Below are positions 48,360-59,520 of a DNA stretch of 64,000 bases, one piece after another (positions within the stretch are counted from its first letter, which is position 1; every line of letters starts with the position of its first letter). Source of the DNA: Protopterus annectens (Eukaryota > Chordata > Ceratodontiformes > Protopteridae); the NCBI RefSeq assembly GCF_019279795.1, contig NC_056738.1, positions 474,915,287 through 474,979,286 of the forward strand, given 5' to 3'. Made by a program: the position numbers and the translations under genes. Under the pieces are notes generated by a model. The model saw only the letters and a list, made by a program, of their open reading frames with translations. It was not told the origin of the DNA and searched no databases.

Positions 48360-49212
48360 TGATACCAATACATATAACTCCATATGAACTGCAGGAAGAA
48401 TCAGTTCTGGGCAGATTGAGGGGACATTCTTTGCTAACATCAAAGATTGAAATAATACTAATTGGGAACATATTTTCTGGGAGTGCAGTGAGTTGGTGGA
48501 CTTTAAGGATTCCCTGCGGGATGCACTGTCAGAGATGTTGGGTGGGCAGATTAGTCTGATGAGGGAGATGTTTTTTCTGAGTTATGTTACAGAATGGGAA
48601 TTGCCTAAACATGGTAAGGCTTTGCTGTGTCTAAATATGGTGGATGCCAAAAAAGCAATTACTAGAAAATGGAAATCAAAGTCTAAACCAACTGTACTGG
48701 AAGAAGTGAACATAGTAACAGAGATAAAACAACTGGAACTGAAATCTTTATAAAAGGGTAGGAACAAACAACATAGGAAAAATGTGAATAGTGGGAACAA
48801 TACATACAAGGGAGGAATGAGGCCTAAAAGGCATCAGGACTTAAATGAGCTAGTTAATGTTTGCATGAGAAAGATTGCGTAGATTATAAGTGATGTATAA
48901 TCTTTGCAACTGAAAGTGCGTCAGTATTGTTTGTGATGTAAAATGCTTGCAACTAGGATTGTGTTGGTATGGTTTGATTTCATTTATATAAATGCATGAT
49001 TGCCTATGTAGTAAGTGATGGTTTAATGAAGATGTTTCTTGTTTAAAAAAGCAGGAGTTGAATAATTTAGGTAATATTGCTTAGCTTATATGATAGCAAT
49101 ATATGTGAAGTGTAATGTTTACGTTAGCATAGTTTGATTACTTTTATATAAATGTAAGTTTGCCTATGTCACAAGTGATAATTCAGTAAAGGTGTTTGAA
49201 AAAAAAAGATTG
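48360..49212 (+). mobile_element. Tx1/L1-like LINE 3' end
   Basis: The C-terminus of an L1-superfamily ORF2: a frame with GNIFSG.. and, one base shifted, a block starting MVDFKDSLRDALSEMLG, then ALLCLNMVDAKKAITRKWKS and PTVLEEVNIVTEIKQLELKS. AKK.I...WK..PT and the E..Q.E spacing are typical of Tx1/L1 C-termini. A 3' UTR of about 400 bp containing two related halves (each with TTTATATAAATG and TTGCCTATGT) ends in nine A residues at about 49200. It is 5'-truncated, as usual for target-primed insertion. Confidence 0.65.
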
Positions 49213-49799
49213 AAACAATACTCGTTTCATAAACTTTAATCATACCCTGACATACGAATGGTATCAGAAACTCAAAAGACTTGGAGAAACTTAAAATTGA
49301 GATCAAGCTTTATATCTCAGGTAACACACCATTAAAATATGGAATGTTTTCCATAGCTATATTGAAGTTTGTTTTGATAATTGCAAATGTATTTCTATTA
49401 TATACTATGTTCTGTTTTAACAATACTGCATCTGAATTATTGTCCTGCTTATAGTGGCAATTTGCCAAATCCTATGAGACAATCATTTTTTTACATGTAG
49501 TTATCCTGTGAGATGTGTTACTGGAGTATAGCTCTTTGTAAAACAGTAAGTGCAATTCAAAATAGACCACAGAAAAAAGACTCTGATAAAAGAAACTACT
49601 TATTATAATAGCTAATAAATAGTAGATATTTTAATTCATTCAGCATAATAAAAGCCTTTGTCTTTACTTTTAATTATACAAATACATCTTAGAAGATTCA
49701 GACCAGAGTTTACAGTTCAGTTGCTCTCCATGCTACACCAGCTGTTATAAATGTATAGTATAAGTGTTAACTGAGAACTATGTTTTGTCTTCTCTGCAG

Positions 49800-49862
49800 G
49801 GGCCGCCTGGTCTCCAAGGTGAATCGGGCCGAGATGGTAATGCTGGACCTTCAGGTGACAAG
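49800..49862 (+). CDS. Collagen triple-helix exon 6 (63 bp)
   Basis: Twenty-one codons, seven Gly-X-Y triplets (GPPGLQGESGRDGNAGPSG..). It has a strong acceptor (TTTTGTCTTCTCTGCAG) and the donor GTATGA. Phase 0, so it follows exon 5 in frame across the 24,956-bp intron. No further helix exon was seen between here and the window end. More GC and CpG in this exon than in exons 1-5 is unremarkable. Confidence 0.93.
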
Positions 49863-51870
49863 GTATGACGTGTTTACTATCAAAGGAACTTCATTTTCAC
49901 ACAGAGTATATATTTGTACATAAAGACACAATAACCATACTACTTCATCATTTCAGGCCATTTAAATTTATTTCTGTGTTGCTTCTTGGAATTTTTAATA
50001 TTATTCTTTTTTCCTTCTACTTTAACTTTATTTTACATAGTGAAATGCTTATTAGTTGAAGAAAGAGTATGTGGCTAGATAAAATTCTGCAAGTTGTCAA
50101 TTTTGCTGAATGGGCAGAAGGAAATACGGACAGCTGGGTTATATTCAGCATGACACTGCATAATTGTCTGTTTATTCTTTAAAAATATGTAAACTAAAAT
50201 CAGTCTGTATTGTAAGTGACATCAATAAAGTAACAATGCCAGTAACTGTAGGCTATTCCGTTCTGAATCTATCCTGTAATAGAATTCTGCAGCATAAGCT
50301 TGAGAAATTTCTGAAAGCATAATTTGCAGAATATGGACAGGAACATGTATTCATACTGCTACTACTACTGAAATTCAGGCAGTAATCCAGTCAGGTGAAT
50401 AGATCACCACTCACACCAGGGAAGAACTAAAATGCCATTTTGTAGGCTGCAAAGCCTTTGAGAGAATGCCTCTTTGGGAACAGGAAGTTTTATGTTAGTT
50501 ATAGAATGGAAAACTAAATGCTGAGATTGGCAAGGGGAAGAGAGTTAGATGTAGAATATGGTATTTGTAGTGAGCAAGAGGTCTGTCTCACAAAAAATAT
50601 ATCTGTTACGTGACAGGCACCATAGAGTATGGTTCTGCTCTCAGTATCATTATAGAATGCAATATGTTTATATCGGAGGGAACAATGGAGCTGAAGAATA
50701 GGGCTAGCATATTTGCTGAAACTGAAGAGGCGTCCTAAAGTGACTTGTGGGAAAAACAGTTAGCTGACAGGTGGGTTCAATACAAAAACGTATACGTTAA
50801 TATATTTCGTTTGAAAAACTCATGGTAACTGGCATGTGCTCGGAGGAATATCCCTGGATAGATGGAAGAGAAAACAGGTCTGAGTTGTGACATACAGCTT
50901 CAGCAAACAGTTCAATTAGTCAGACCATGACAGGGCCTTATTATAGGGCCATCACAAGATGGCTAACTGTTTGTCTTATGAGGCACAGATTGCCCTGAAT
51001 TTCAGTTCTCACATATATCTAAAATGTATGCATTACCCAGTTAACGCCGGATAGGCAAGATCTGTAAGCAGTTGTGGAAGTGAGTTAATTAGTCCCCTCT
51101 ACTTTGTCAGTATCCACTGGATTATAAAATCCTCTATCAACAAATAAAATAAACTACCTAATAGATAACTAGTCATGCTTTTGTTCATGACATGCTATAC
51201 TTTTCTCATACCACACTCTTACGTATTCCCTATTATTTAGTCCTTCGCCTTCAGCCTACACCGATGCTCTTCTGACATTCCTCCTTCCTGTCCTATTCAG
51301 TACTTCCCTGACTTTCCCTCCTCTTGTCCTATTCTTCTGAACTACTATCTTTCCTTTCTGTGACCATCTCCTACTTATTTATACAATACCTATATAAATG
51401 TCCCTTTCATTTTAAAGTATGCTTGTTATAAGTATCATTCTGTATCAGCATTTTATTCTGAACTTATTGTTTCAAGCTTTGTAAATGTGGTAACTTGTTA
51501 TATTATTTTTATAAATCCTGAAACATTTTTCAGCAGGAATTTGCTGAAAATGGACAATCCTTGGTCAGACTATCTGGTTTAACAAATGTAAAACAATTGT
51601 AAAAATAAAGCTGGACTAGTACTAGTGATGAACCTAAATAGCTCCAGATGACCTTTCAGTCACGCTACCCTCATAAGATGACTGAAGAAAAAAGTTGGGC
51701 ATGTTTAATTCTTACTCACATCTGTAATTGAGCACTTTCAGATATTGGCACTTCAAAATAATGGAATTTAAGCTTCCATAAATGTGAGGATTGCATATAC
51801 AAATGACCCTTGACTAGGAACAAAGGATGTGATCTAGAAGAACTGATGTGATGATGAGTGTAAATGTATT
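49863..51870. other. Intron or flank after exon 6, no feature seen
   Basis: AT-rich DNA without recognised genes or repeats. No further Gly-X-Y exon was detected. Confidence 0.55.
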
Positions 51871-51879
51871 CTGTCAGTT

Positions 51880-52095
51880 TCAGTGGCACAACAGGTAGCA
51901 CATTTACCTTTGTTGCAGAAGGCTGTTTCTATTCCCACACTAGGTAGATAGATTGCTGACACTGCAGTGAAGAATAAAATATCCCATGGCAACTATCAGA
52001 GGTTTTGGCATAATTGTTAAGGTCTTTACCACACAGATACAAGGTACAGGTTTTAATTCTGACCTCTGGTTATTGGCTAAGCTTGTAATAGCTTG
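51880..52095 (+). repeat. Two tRNA-like SINE heads in tandem
   Basis: GTGGCACAACAGGTAGCACA with GGCTGTTTCTATTCCCAC, then TTGGCATAATTGTTAAGGTC with ACAGGTTTTAATTCTGACC, each resemble A and B boxes at tRNA-like spacing. Neither folds as an intact tRNA by eye. Confidence 0.35.
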
Positions 52096-52234
52096 TAAAC
52101 TGATAGCTTAGCATTTACCGATGAATAAACAGATATAGCACTAAAAATGCACAAAGTCATTATTTTTATTTAGTATAGCCTGCCAAAGTGAACTTGGGCA
52201 AAGGTTGGTAGACAAGCATACCCTTATTGAACTG

Positions 52235-52345
52235 TCTCATTACTTCTTTCTTTATTTGACATTTGTTAACTGGGTTGGTCCAAATGAGCAAAAGATTAGC
52301 CCATTTTCAGTGGAGACCCGAGGAGAAAAGATCCAGAACATAGAT
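52235..52345 (+). repeat. Dispersed repeat, copy 2
   Basis: Matches 18525-18625: TTTGTTAACTGGG, CCCATTTTCAGTGGAGACCC, GAGGAGAAAAG. The DIRS element begins about 20 bp downstream. Confidence 0.55.
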
Positions 52346-52366
52346 ATGATTATAATAATAACACAC

Positions 52367-52522
52367 AGATGTTATGTGATCCTATCTCGTCTACATTCTG
52401 TACTGATGGGCTCGGAGTTGATCCCTCGGCTCCGACTCGGCACGCTATGCTATAGAGCGAAGCCTCTTATTGGCTGAGCTATTTTCTATCCCAGGATGCA
52501 CCACCACTAATCCCCCAGATCT
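52367..52522 (+). repeat. DIRS left inverted terminal repeat
   Basis: Starts AGATGTTATGTGATCCTATC and ends CCCCAGATCT. It pairs with 58482-58640 over about 150 bp. Confidence 0.93.
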
Positions 52523-52965
52523 CGTTTGCCGCTTACAAGCTAAGACGTGGTCTCAACTTGGCTGAGCTAAGTACTGTTTTCTTTCTAAAGTTTCCTGTCA
52601 GGAAATCTCTTATTATTACCCAAAAAGCTGTTTTAACAGCTATTTTTGTCGTACGAGTGTGTTTTGGTACTTTTTCTTGTGAAATTGTGTGTTTGATTAA
52701 GGGAAAGGTTTCCCGTTTAAGTTAGAGGGGCCTTCCCCTATTATTCAGCTAGTATCTTTATTTTTTCAAGAAGGTCAAGTACCCGTTTAAGTTAGAGGGT
52801 CTTGGCCCTCCTTTTCAGTATTTTATTCTTGTCTGATATTACATTGTATTGTGTCTTAAAAAAAAAAAAAAAAAAAAAAGTTGTTGGTTAAAATTTTTCG
52901 TATTGTGGTAAATCTTCATATAGATAGTGCTACTTTCACTAGTTTTAGTCTTTTGATTATACATT

Positions 52966-55385
52966 ATGTCGAAAGAACATAGACCCTCCGGGTTCAAAAA
53001 GTGCACGAGGTGTGGTTATAAAATGTCTATAACCGATGACCACTCCTCGTGCATATATTGTTTAGGCGCCAAGCACCTACAGGAGTCCTGTAGCATGTGT
53101 CACGCCTTTTCATCTAGAGTCCTCCAAGAGAGGAAGAATAAATTAATATTGAAAGGGCTGATTAAACCCTCCTTCGAGGAGGCCTTATCTTCCTCTTCCT
53201 CTCCTACCAAAAAGAAGAAAAAAGCGTCGGCTCCGACCAGCCTGTCGGAACCGACTGCTAAGAAACCTAGGCAGGCTTCTCCATCGGCTCCACGGACTTC
53301 GGAGAAGAGGGCGGAACGGTCTGCCTCGATGTCTCCAGTCTCGACTCCTCTGGTTTCGGAGCCGAGGACTGGGGCGTCGAGAGGCGGGTCACCTTCATCG
53401 GCTCCACTGATCTTGGAGCCGATGAGGGTTGCCGGCTCAGACTCTTCCCCTTCGGTGCCAAAGCCCTCCTTGGCACTGAGGGAAATTGTTTTGGGATCTC
53501 CCTCGGAACCGATATTGGTCGAGTCCATTCGGAGCCGGTCCCCCAGTCCTATGGAGCCGATGGAGAAGTCGGTTCGGACCCGATCGGTCTCATCTAGATC
53601 CTCCAAGATGTCTGATTCGGACATCGACAGGGTGCTCCTAAGACTTTTCCAGTCTCCTGTGTTCCAAAAGTTAGTTTCGGCTCCAGCCCATTTGGCTTCG
53701 GAGCCGATGGTCCACCCTGTAGTTATGGTTCCTCCTCCAACAGCCTCGGCACCGTTGGAGCTGGTGCTGGTGGAGCTGATGGAGGTTTTCGGGTTGGGCC
53801 CGACCCTTACTCCAACTCTGGCTCTCGAGTCGGAGTTCGGTATGCCGACCTCCTCTGTCGGCCCCGGGGGGGAAGCTTCGGGACTGATGTTTTCGGTCCC
53901 AAGCCTTCCTCTCGGTACGTCGGCTGCGGGGGTACCATCTACTGTTGTGGCCACGGAGGTGGGACCTTCCCAGGATTCTGGTGGTCCGGCCTTCAGGGCC
54001 ATGAGGAATGCTTTAGCCAAATCCTCTTTGGCTACCTCCACGGTCTCTCAAGCACCTTCCCTGCATACAGAGACTGGGTCTTTGGCAGTCCCCCTGTCCT
54101 TAGACAGCGGAGCCCTGGGGCCTGAGGTCACCCCCACTGGGGGTCCCCCCCCTCCTGGAGGTCCCTCTGAAGCTTCTTCGGAGGAACCTTCAAGGAAAAG
54201 ATCGTGCAAGAGGAAGCACGTTGACTCCCCCGATAAGTCTCTCACGTCAGACACTGATCTTGATGATACAGAGGGGTCCCCTAAGTCGTCCTCAGATGAT
54301 GTCTCCTTTGCAGACATCCTGGAAGCCCTCAAACAATGAGGCAGCTGGCAATCCAAACCCCCTTCTGCTGATGAGTCGGTGTTCCTTAAGGCCTTCGGGG
54401 CACAGCCCTCCGCCTCCTGGGTGTCTCTGCCCTTCGACGAGCTCCTAGATTTGATCTGTCGAAGGGCGTGGGAACACCCAGACTCTGTGGAACCGGTGCC
54501 TGCTTGCCCAAACAAGTTCCTGTCAGCACCCCCAGAAAAGGAGTTTTTGACGAAAGGTGTGGCTGTAGATGCCTTGGTGGTGGCATCTGCTACCCAGCAA
54601 GATGTAGCAGAGGCTTCGATGTCCGTCCATCCTCTTAATAAGGAGTCTAGGAGCATGGATCAGTACGGTAAGCACACCCTAAGTTCAGCGGCCTTTACTT
54701 TAAGGTCCCTGAACTATCTAACGCACTTCACCAGGTTTCAGAGGGCTCTGATCAAGGAGCTTTCAGATATCCTCTTTGGTAACCTACCTGAGCAGCTGGC
54801 CCAGACGGTTGGCTCTCAGTTGGCTACGCTGTCATCCATATCAAACTCGTCCATGAGGCTCATTTCTTATGCGGCCAAAGGGGCGAGTAGAGCGGTGGGT
54901 ACAGGTATTGCTCTACGGAGGCAAGCCTGGCTCCGCCTGTGTCATTTTGCGGAAGCCTTCAGGTCTTCCTTTGCCGACGCCCCTTTTGATGGGTCCTCTT
55001 TGTTTGGACCCAAGGTAAAGGACACATTGACCCGCTGCGAGCAAGAAGGTAAGACTTTGACTGACGTAGGGGCACGATTTTCCACTCCCTTTCGGCCTTA
55101 CCCCAAGGCTAAAAGAGGAGGGAAAATGTGGTTCCGTAGATCTCAGAAGTCTTATCCCTCACAGCAGGATGATCCCCCTTCTAGAGGCAGAGGAGGGGGG
55201 AAATTCTTCTGGAAGACGCCGTCCCAGAGGCGGCAGAGGCCCCCGCAACACTGGAGACCACGAATCCTTTCGTGGCTCTTCAGCCTTTCACAGTCCCTGA
55301 GGGACTGCCCGACTGTGCAGCTCCGGAGCCAGTCGGGGTCGTTCGAGGCACCTAAAAGCCTGGGAAGGTATCACTCAGGACCGAT
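52966..55385 (+). pseudogene. DIRS gag-like protein with one in-frame stop
   Basis: Frame 1 opens at ATG 52966 (MSKEHRPSGFKKC) and is interrupted by a single TGA at 54337-54339. The same frame then continues past 55250. The N-terminus carries a zinc-knuckle-like cluster CTRCGYKMS...CIYCLGAKH...CSMCH. A Ser/Pro/Glu-rich region follows (residues 60-300) with repeated SEP words, then an acidic patch. After the stop a structured region (FDELLDLICRRAWEHP.. to LRRQAWLRLCHF) ends in a basic RGRGGGKFFWK tail. Function by analogy: structural or RNA-binding protein. Confidence 0.85.
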
Positions 55386-56510
55386 GGGTGCTTCAAATTA
55401 TCGCCGGAGGTTACGCCATCCCCTTTTCTCACTCCCCACCTCAGTCCAAAAAAATCCCGGACCCGCCACCCAGTCAACGGGAAATTGCAGCCCTAGAAGT
55501 TTCAAAGCTGCTTCAAAAAGGAGTCATCCAACTGGTCCCCGCAGACCAGATCAGATTAGGGACTTACTCAAGATTCTTTTTGGTGCCAAAAAAGACCGGG
55601 GACTTGAGGCCCATTTTGGATCTCAGCATTCTAAATCGTTCAGTCAAAAGTCCAAGTTCGAATGGTCACCCTACAGTCCATTCTCCCACTGCTGGAGAAA
55701 GGTGTTTGGATGTGCTCCATAGATCTCAAGGACGCTTATTACCACATCATGGTACATCAAGCGTCCAGGAGACATCTGGGCTTCAGCCTAGGAGACAGTC
55801 ATTTTCAGTTCCGCGCGCTGCCCTTTGGTCTCACCACAGCCCCCAGGGTGTTCACCAAATGTTTGGCGGTCGTGACTGCTCACCTGAGAAGTCTAGGATT
55901 CCAGGTGTTTCCGTATCTAGATGACTGGCTCCTAACTGCCACTCCAAGCATCTACTATTGCAGAGCCTACAAGCCACAATATCACTGGGCACTTCCCTTG
56001 GAATCACCTTCAATTGGCCAAAGTCTGTGTTGCTGCCATCTCAACGCATAAGATTCATCGGAGTAGAGATAGACTCAAACCGAATGCGGGTCTATCTACC
56101 TACAGAAAGGATACAAACCATACAGGCTCAAGTTCAAGCCTTACTTCCCAGATCCAAAACCCCAGCCAGAATGGTCCTGCAGCTATTGGGATCTATGTCC
56201 ACCATGGTTCTTCTAGTTCCCCTAGCAAGGTTGCACATGAGAATTCTCCAGTGGCTTCTTTCAACACAGTGGTCCTTTCAGGATCTCCCTCTCAGTCACC
56301 CCATATGGATCACGGAAACCTGCAAACGGGACCTTCGCTGGTGGCTGGTGCCCTCCAATCTGGATCAGGAACGACCCTTTGTTCCACCTCCTCCTGTGGC
56401 CACTTTGACTACGGACGCCTCCCAGATGGGGTGGGGGTGGGCATTCCCTGGGCAGGTCAGTCCAAGGCAAATGACATTCGGAAGAGTCCCTACTTCATAT
56501 CAACATCTTA
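55330..56510 (+). pseudogene. DIRS reverse transcriptase, frameshifted
   Basis: Frame 2: LKAWEGITQDRWVLQII, LLQKGVIQLVP, YSRFFLVPKKTGDLRPILDL. After a shift near 55645, frame 3: WMCSIDLKDAYYHIMVHQ (motif A), FRALPFGLTTAPRVFTK (motif B), VFPYLDDWLL (motif C YLDD). After another shift near 55935, frame 2 again: FIGVEIDSNRMRVYLP and LLGSMSTM. The two indels are the only obstacle in this part. The block order matches DIRS and related LTR-type RTs. Confidence 0.9.
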
Positions 56511-56800
56511 GAAATGAGGGCGGTGTTTCTGTCCCTACAAGCCCTTCACGATTACCTCCCTCAGGGCGTAATTGCCGTTCACTCCGACAACATGTCAGTA
56601 GTCTGGTACCCGAACAAGCAGGGAGGGACCAGATCCTACCCCCTTTGCAGAGAGGCCATGAGAGTTTGGGAATGGGCAGTGGTGACCAAATGGTTTCTAG
56701 TGGCGACTCATATCCCTGGCAAGGCCAATGTGATAGCCGACAGACTGAGCAGAACTATCCTCTCTCCACGAGTGGTCTCTGAACATTACGGTTGCAAATC
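56375..56800 (+). pseudogene. DIRS RNase H domain
   Basis: TLTTDASQMGWGWAF gives the first catalytic Asp. After a shift near 56505, HINILEMRAVFLSLQAL gives the Glu, IAVHSDNMSVVWY the second Asp, and HIPGKANVIADRLSR the last Asp block. It removes the RNA strand of the RNA-DNA hybrid. Confidence 0.85.
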
Positions 56801-57190
56801 AGATTTTCAGCAAATGGGAATTCCTTGTTGCGACCTCTTCGCAACCCCGCTGAATCGGTGCAAAAGTTCTTCTCCCTCACTCCGGCTCCGGGGGAGAGCC
56901 CTATGGACGCACTAGCCCATCTGTGGCCCGCCGGCTTGCTATATGCTTTTCCCCCAGTTCCCCTCCTTCCCAGAGTGATCCAAAAGGCATCTCACTTGGG
57001 GAGCAAAATGATCTTAGTTGCTCCTTACTGGCCTCATCAGGTATGGTTCCCCTATCTTCGGAAATATGCACTGGACGGTCCATGGTTCCTGGATCAGATC
57101 CCAGACCTATTAGTCCATCAGTCGGGACTACTCCACCAGTCCCTCCACACCTTGAAATTAACAGCTTGGCTCCTCCTCTTCCGACTATAG
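56800..57190 (+). pseudogene. DIRS linker, methyltransferase-like region
   Basis: DLFATPLNRC, then after a shift FFSLTPAPG, MDALAHLWPAGLLYAFPPVP and MILVAPYWPHQVWFPYL. Similar blocks lie between RNase H and recombinase in other vertebrate DIRS elements and are called a DAM-like domain there; no methyltransferase motif is provable here. Confidence 0.6.
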
Positions 57191-58213
57191 TCAGGAATCA
57201 TACCTTAGACCCGGAAGTTGTACATATCTTATCTTCGGCCCACAAGTCTGCCACTAAGAAATTGTATTCTAGCAAATGGAAGAGATTTGCTATTTGGGCT
57301 CAACTCCGGAGTCTGGATCCCATCACTATTCCCATATCAGAAGTCCTGAAATTTCTAACTTCCCTATTCAATCAAGGTTCTTCAGTCTCTACCATCAAGG
57401 TTCAATTGGCAGCTATTTCCAATTTTCACGAGTCTATAAATCCACCTTTAATGAGCAACAGATTGTGTAAGACCTTCATGAAAGGTGCTGCGCTTTTACG
57501 ACCTCCGATTTCTCATCCTGCTCCTCCATGGGATCTCGATGTGGTGTTACGTGCCTTAACTTCCTCCCCCTTCGAACCGGCAGCAACATGCGATTTGAAA
57601 TTTCTATCGTGGAAAACTGCCTTTCTGGTTGCGATTACTTCTGCCAGAAGGGTTTCAGAGCTTCAAGCTTTGTCTGTAAAACCTCCGTACCTGGTTTTTC
57701 ACAAAGACAGAGTATCTCTCAAGCCAAATCCATCCTTTGTCCCTAAGGTTTGTTCCAGTTTTTGCCTACAACAGTCATTAGAACTTCCAGTTTTCTTTCC
57801 AAAATACTCAAACAAAGCGGAATACATATTCCACACATTAGATGTCCACAGGCAATTGCGTTTTTATTTAGATAGGACCAAACAAACAAGGAAAACAGAT
57901 CAATTGTCTGTATCCTTTTCGGATAATAAATTGGGCAAAGCCGTCACAAAGGTCACTATTGCCAAATGGATCAGGGACTGTATTACTCAAGCTTATTCCT
58001 CTTCTAATAAAGAGCTTATGACCTCTGTCAAAGCTCATTCTACAAGAGCTATGGCTACTTCAATAGCATTCCATTCTAAGCTTGCCATTAGTGACATTTG
58101 TGCTGCTCACGTGGTCTTCCCCACACACTTTCATTTCTCACTACAAATTGGATGTGGCATCTCGGGGGCGAGCTTCATTTGGTTCCACAGTGCTCAGGAG
58201 TGTTTTCCAGTGA
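57185..58213 (+). pseudogene. DIRS tyrosine recombinase
   Basis: Frame 1 covers the N-terminal core-binding part (SATKKLYSSKWKRFAIWAQL, SVSTIKVQLAAISNFHESI) and catalytic part: first Arg in AITSARRVSELQALS, then HSTRAMATS (the HxxR box). The expected end with the catalytic Tyr, HTFISHYKLDV, is present in another frame at about 58110-58150, so a one-base indel near 58105 misframes it. The corrected frame stops at TGA 58211. It recombines the circular DNA into the genome without a 4-6-bp duplication. Confidence 0.88.
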
Positions 58214-58246
58214 GCCACCCAGGATTTTAGGTGCTAGGGACGCTGT

Positions 58247-58344
58247 CCCATCAGTACAGAATGTAGGCGAGATAGGATCACATAACATCTTTTAGTTATG
58301 TACTTACCATAACTTTAGATGTTTGGGATCCATCTCGCCTACAT
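58247..58344. repeat. DIRS internal complementary region
   Basis: CCCATCAGTACAGAATGTAG through GGATCACATAACATC is complementary to the left end; CTTTTAGTTATGTACTTACC through TCGCCTACAT is complementary to the right end. The two halves meet at about 58290. This is the template thought to join both ends during circle formation. Confidence 0.9.
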
Positions 58345-58481
58345 TTCCAATAACCCACCCTCCTTCCCCCTTCCTTGGAGATCAGAAGAGATCAAAAGGT
58401 CCGAATCCTGTTGTTTCATCTTGAAACATCTGGCAATGTTATATAAACAAGTTATGTATGTGTGCATGAATGCGGACAAAC

Positions 58482-58664
58482 AAGATCTGGGGGATTAGTG
58501 GTGGTGCATCCTGGGATAGAAAATAGCTCAGCCAATAAGAGGCTTCGCTCTATAGCATAGCGTGCCGAGTCGGAGCCGAGGGATCGGCTCTGAGCCCATC
58601 AGTACAGAATGTAGGCGAGACGGATCCCAAACATCTAAAGTTATGGTAAGTACATAACTAAAAG
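58482..58664 (-). repeat. DIRS right inverted terminal repeat
   Basis: Starts AGATCTGGGGGATTAG and extends about 45 bp beyond the part shared with the left repeat, ending GTAAGTACATAACTAAAAG. Confidence 0.93.
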
Positions 58665-58675
58665 TTACAGTGAAC

Positions 58676-59030
58676 TAGGGTTGCCACCATTCATCATGGC
58701 TAAAACCAGAGTAAAGCCACACCCCTCACGTAATCTGTAACCCCACCCATCCTACCCCCTACCCTGCCCACACTCCACCCATTTTGTGATGTCACGATGA
58801 CATCACTCGATGAGGAATGCCCTCTTTTTCCATTCCTGCTGCCTCCTTTCGGCTGATTTACTATGCTTTTCTGTAAAAAAAAAGCATAGTAAATCAGCTG
58901 ATTTGCAAACTCCGATAGTCTGTTTCCTTTTTGAAACAGAATACCGGCGTTTGTACAGTGTTTTCTGGACTACCAGAGAATCAGATTGATTTCCAGATAG
59001 TCCGGAAAAAAACAGAGGGGTGGCAACCCA
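58676..59030. mobile_element. hAT-like MITE (355 bp) with 7-bp target duplication
   Basis: Ends TAGGGTTGCCACC and GGTGGCAACCCA are inverted repeats, flanked by AGTGAAC on both sides (58669-58675 and 59031-59037). The TAGGGTTGCC end and a duplication of about 8 bp fit hAT. Inside is a hairpin, TGATTTACTATGCTTTT with its complement (58854-58898). It lies only 11 bp from the DIRS right end. Confidence 0.82.
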
Positions 59031-59444
59031 AGTGAACACAAAATAAAACAGAAGAATATGTATAAATACAGCAAGGATCATAAACACTATATTACTAACA
59101 TACCAAGATATACTTGTAGACACAGTGAAAGGAAACATATGTGATAATAGAAATGTTACATGGAATATTAACTTGGTATGAGTGTTTTTTTTTAATACAA
59201 GATAGGTAGGATAAAAATAAAGCTGAGTGTAGTGTTAGTAAAGACATATCAGCTAAGAAAATAGTAAAGTGAGGTTTTATTTAATAGAAAGGAGATAAAG
59301 TGGGAGTAGTATATAAATATTTACATGGGTTGTAGTGGCTAGGCTCGTGGATTAGAGAAAAATTTAAATAAAGTACAGGATTAAGTCAGGAAACACAGGA
59401 ATGAAGACCACCACGATAATGCAGCCAAAACGTAGAAACTTCTT

Positions 59445-59520
59445 TATTTGTATAAGAACAGATGAGCGCTTTCACGTACTAAAACAGTACGCTTCTTCAG
59501 ATCTAATTTACTTGTGTCTA
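59445..59520 (-). ncRNA. Hammerhead-ribozyme-like motif near PLE2 3' end
   Basis: Minus strand: AGAT, CTGAAGA (59500-59494), AG, stem CGTAC, loop TGTTTTA, stem GTACG, T, GAAA (59473-59470), then GCGCTCATCT, whose ATCT can pair with the leading AGAT. This gives CTGANGA, stem II, GAAA and a short stem I, but stem III would be only two base pairs. Compare the PLE1 motif. Candidate only. Confidence 0.35.

Larger units (their letters stand above)
52367..58664 (+). mobile_element. DIRS-type tyrosine-recombinase retrotransposon, structurally complete
   Basis: 6.3 kb with inverted terminal repeats (52367-52522 and 58482-58664) and an internal complementary region (58247-58344) whose two halves match the outermost parts of the left and right ends. 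Between them are gag, RT, RNase H, a methyltransferase-like linker and a tyrosine recombinase, all plus-strand. This is the textbook DIRS layout. DIRS elements replicate through a circular intermediate made with the internal complementary region and integrate without target duplication. One stop in gag and about five frameshifts in pol show that it is not autonomous now. Confidence 0.93.

Noticed and set aside
53100..54041. 313-codon minus-strand frame opposite DIRS gag
   Set aside because: A shadow of the GC-rich gag coding sequence; the real domain evidence is on the plus strand.
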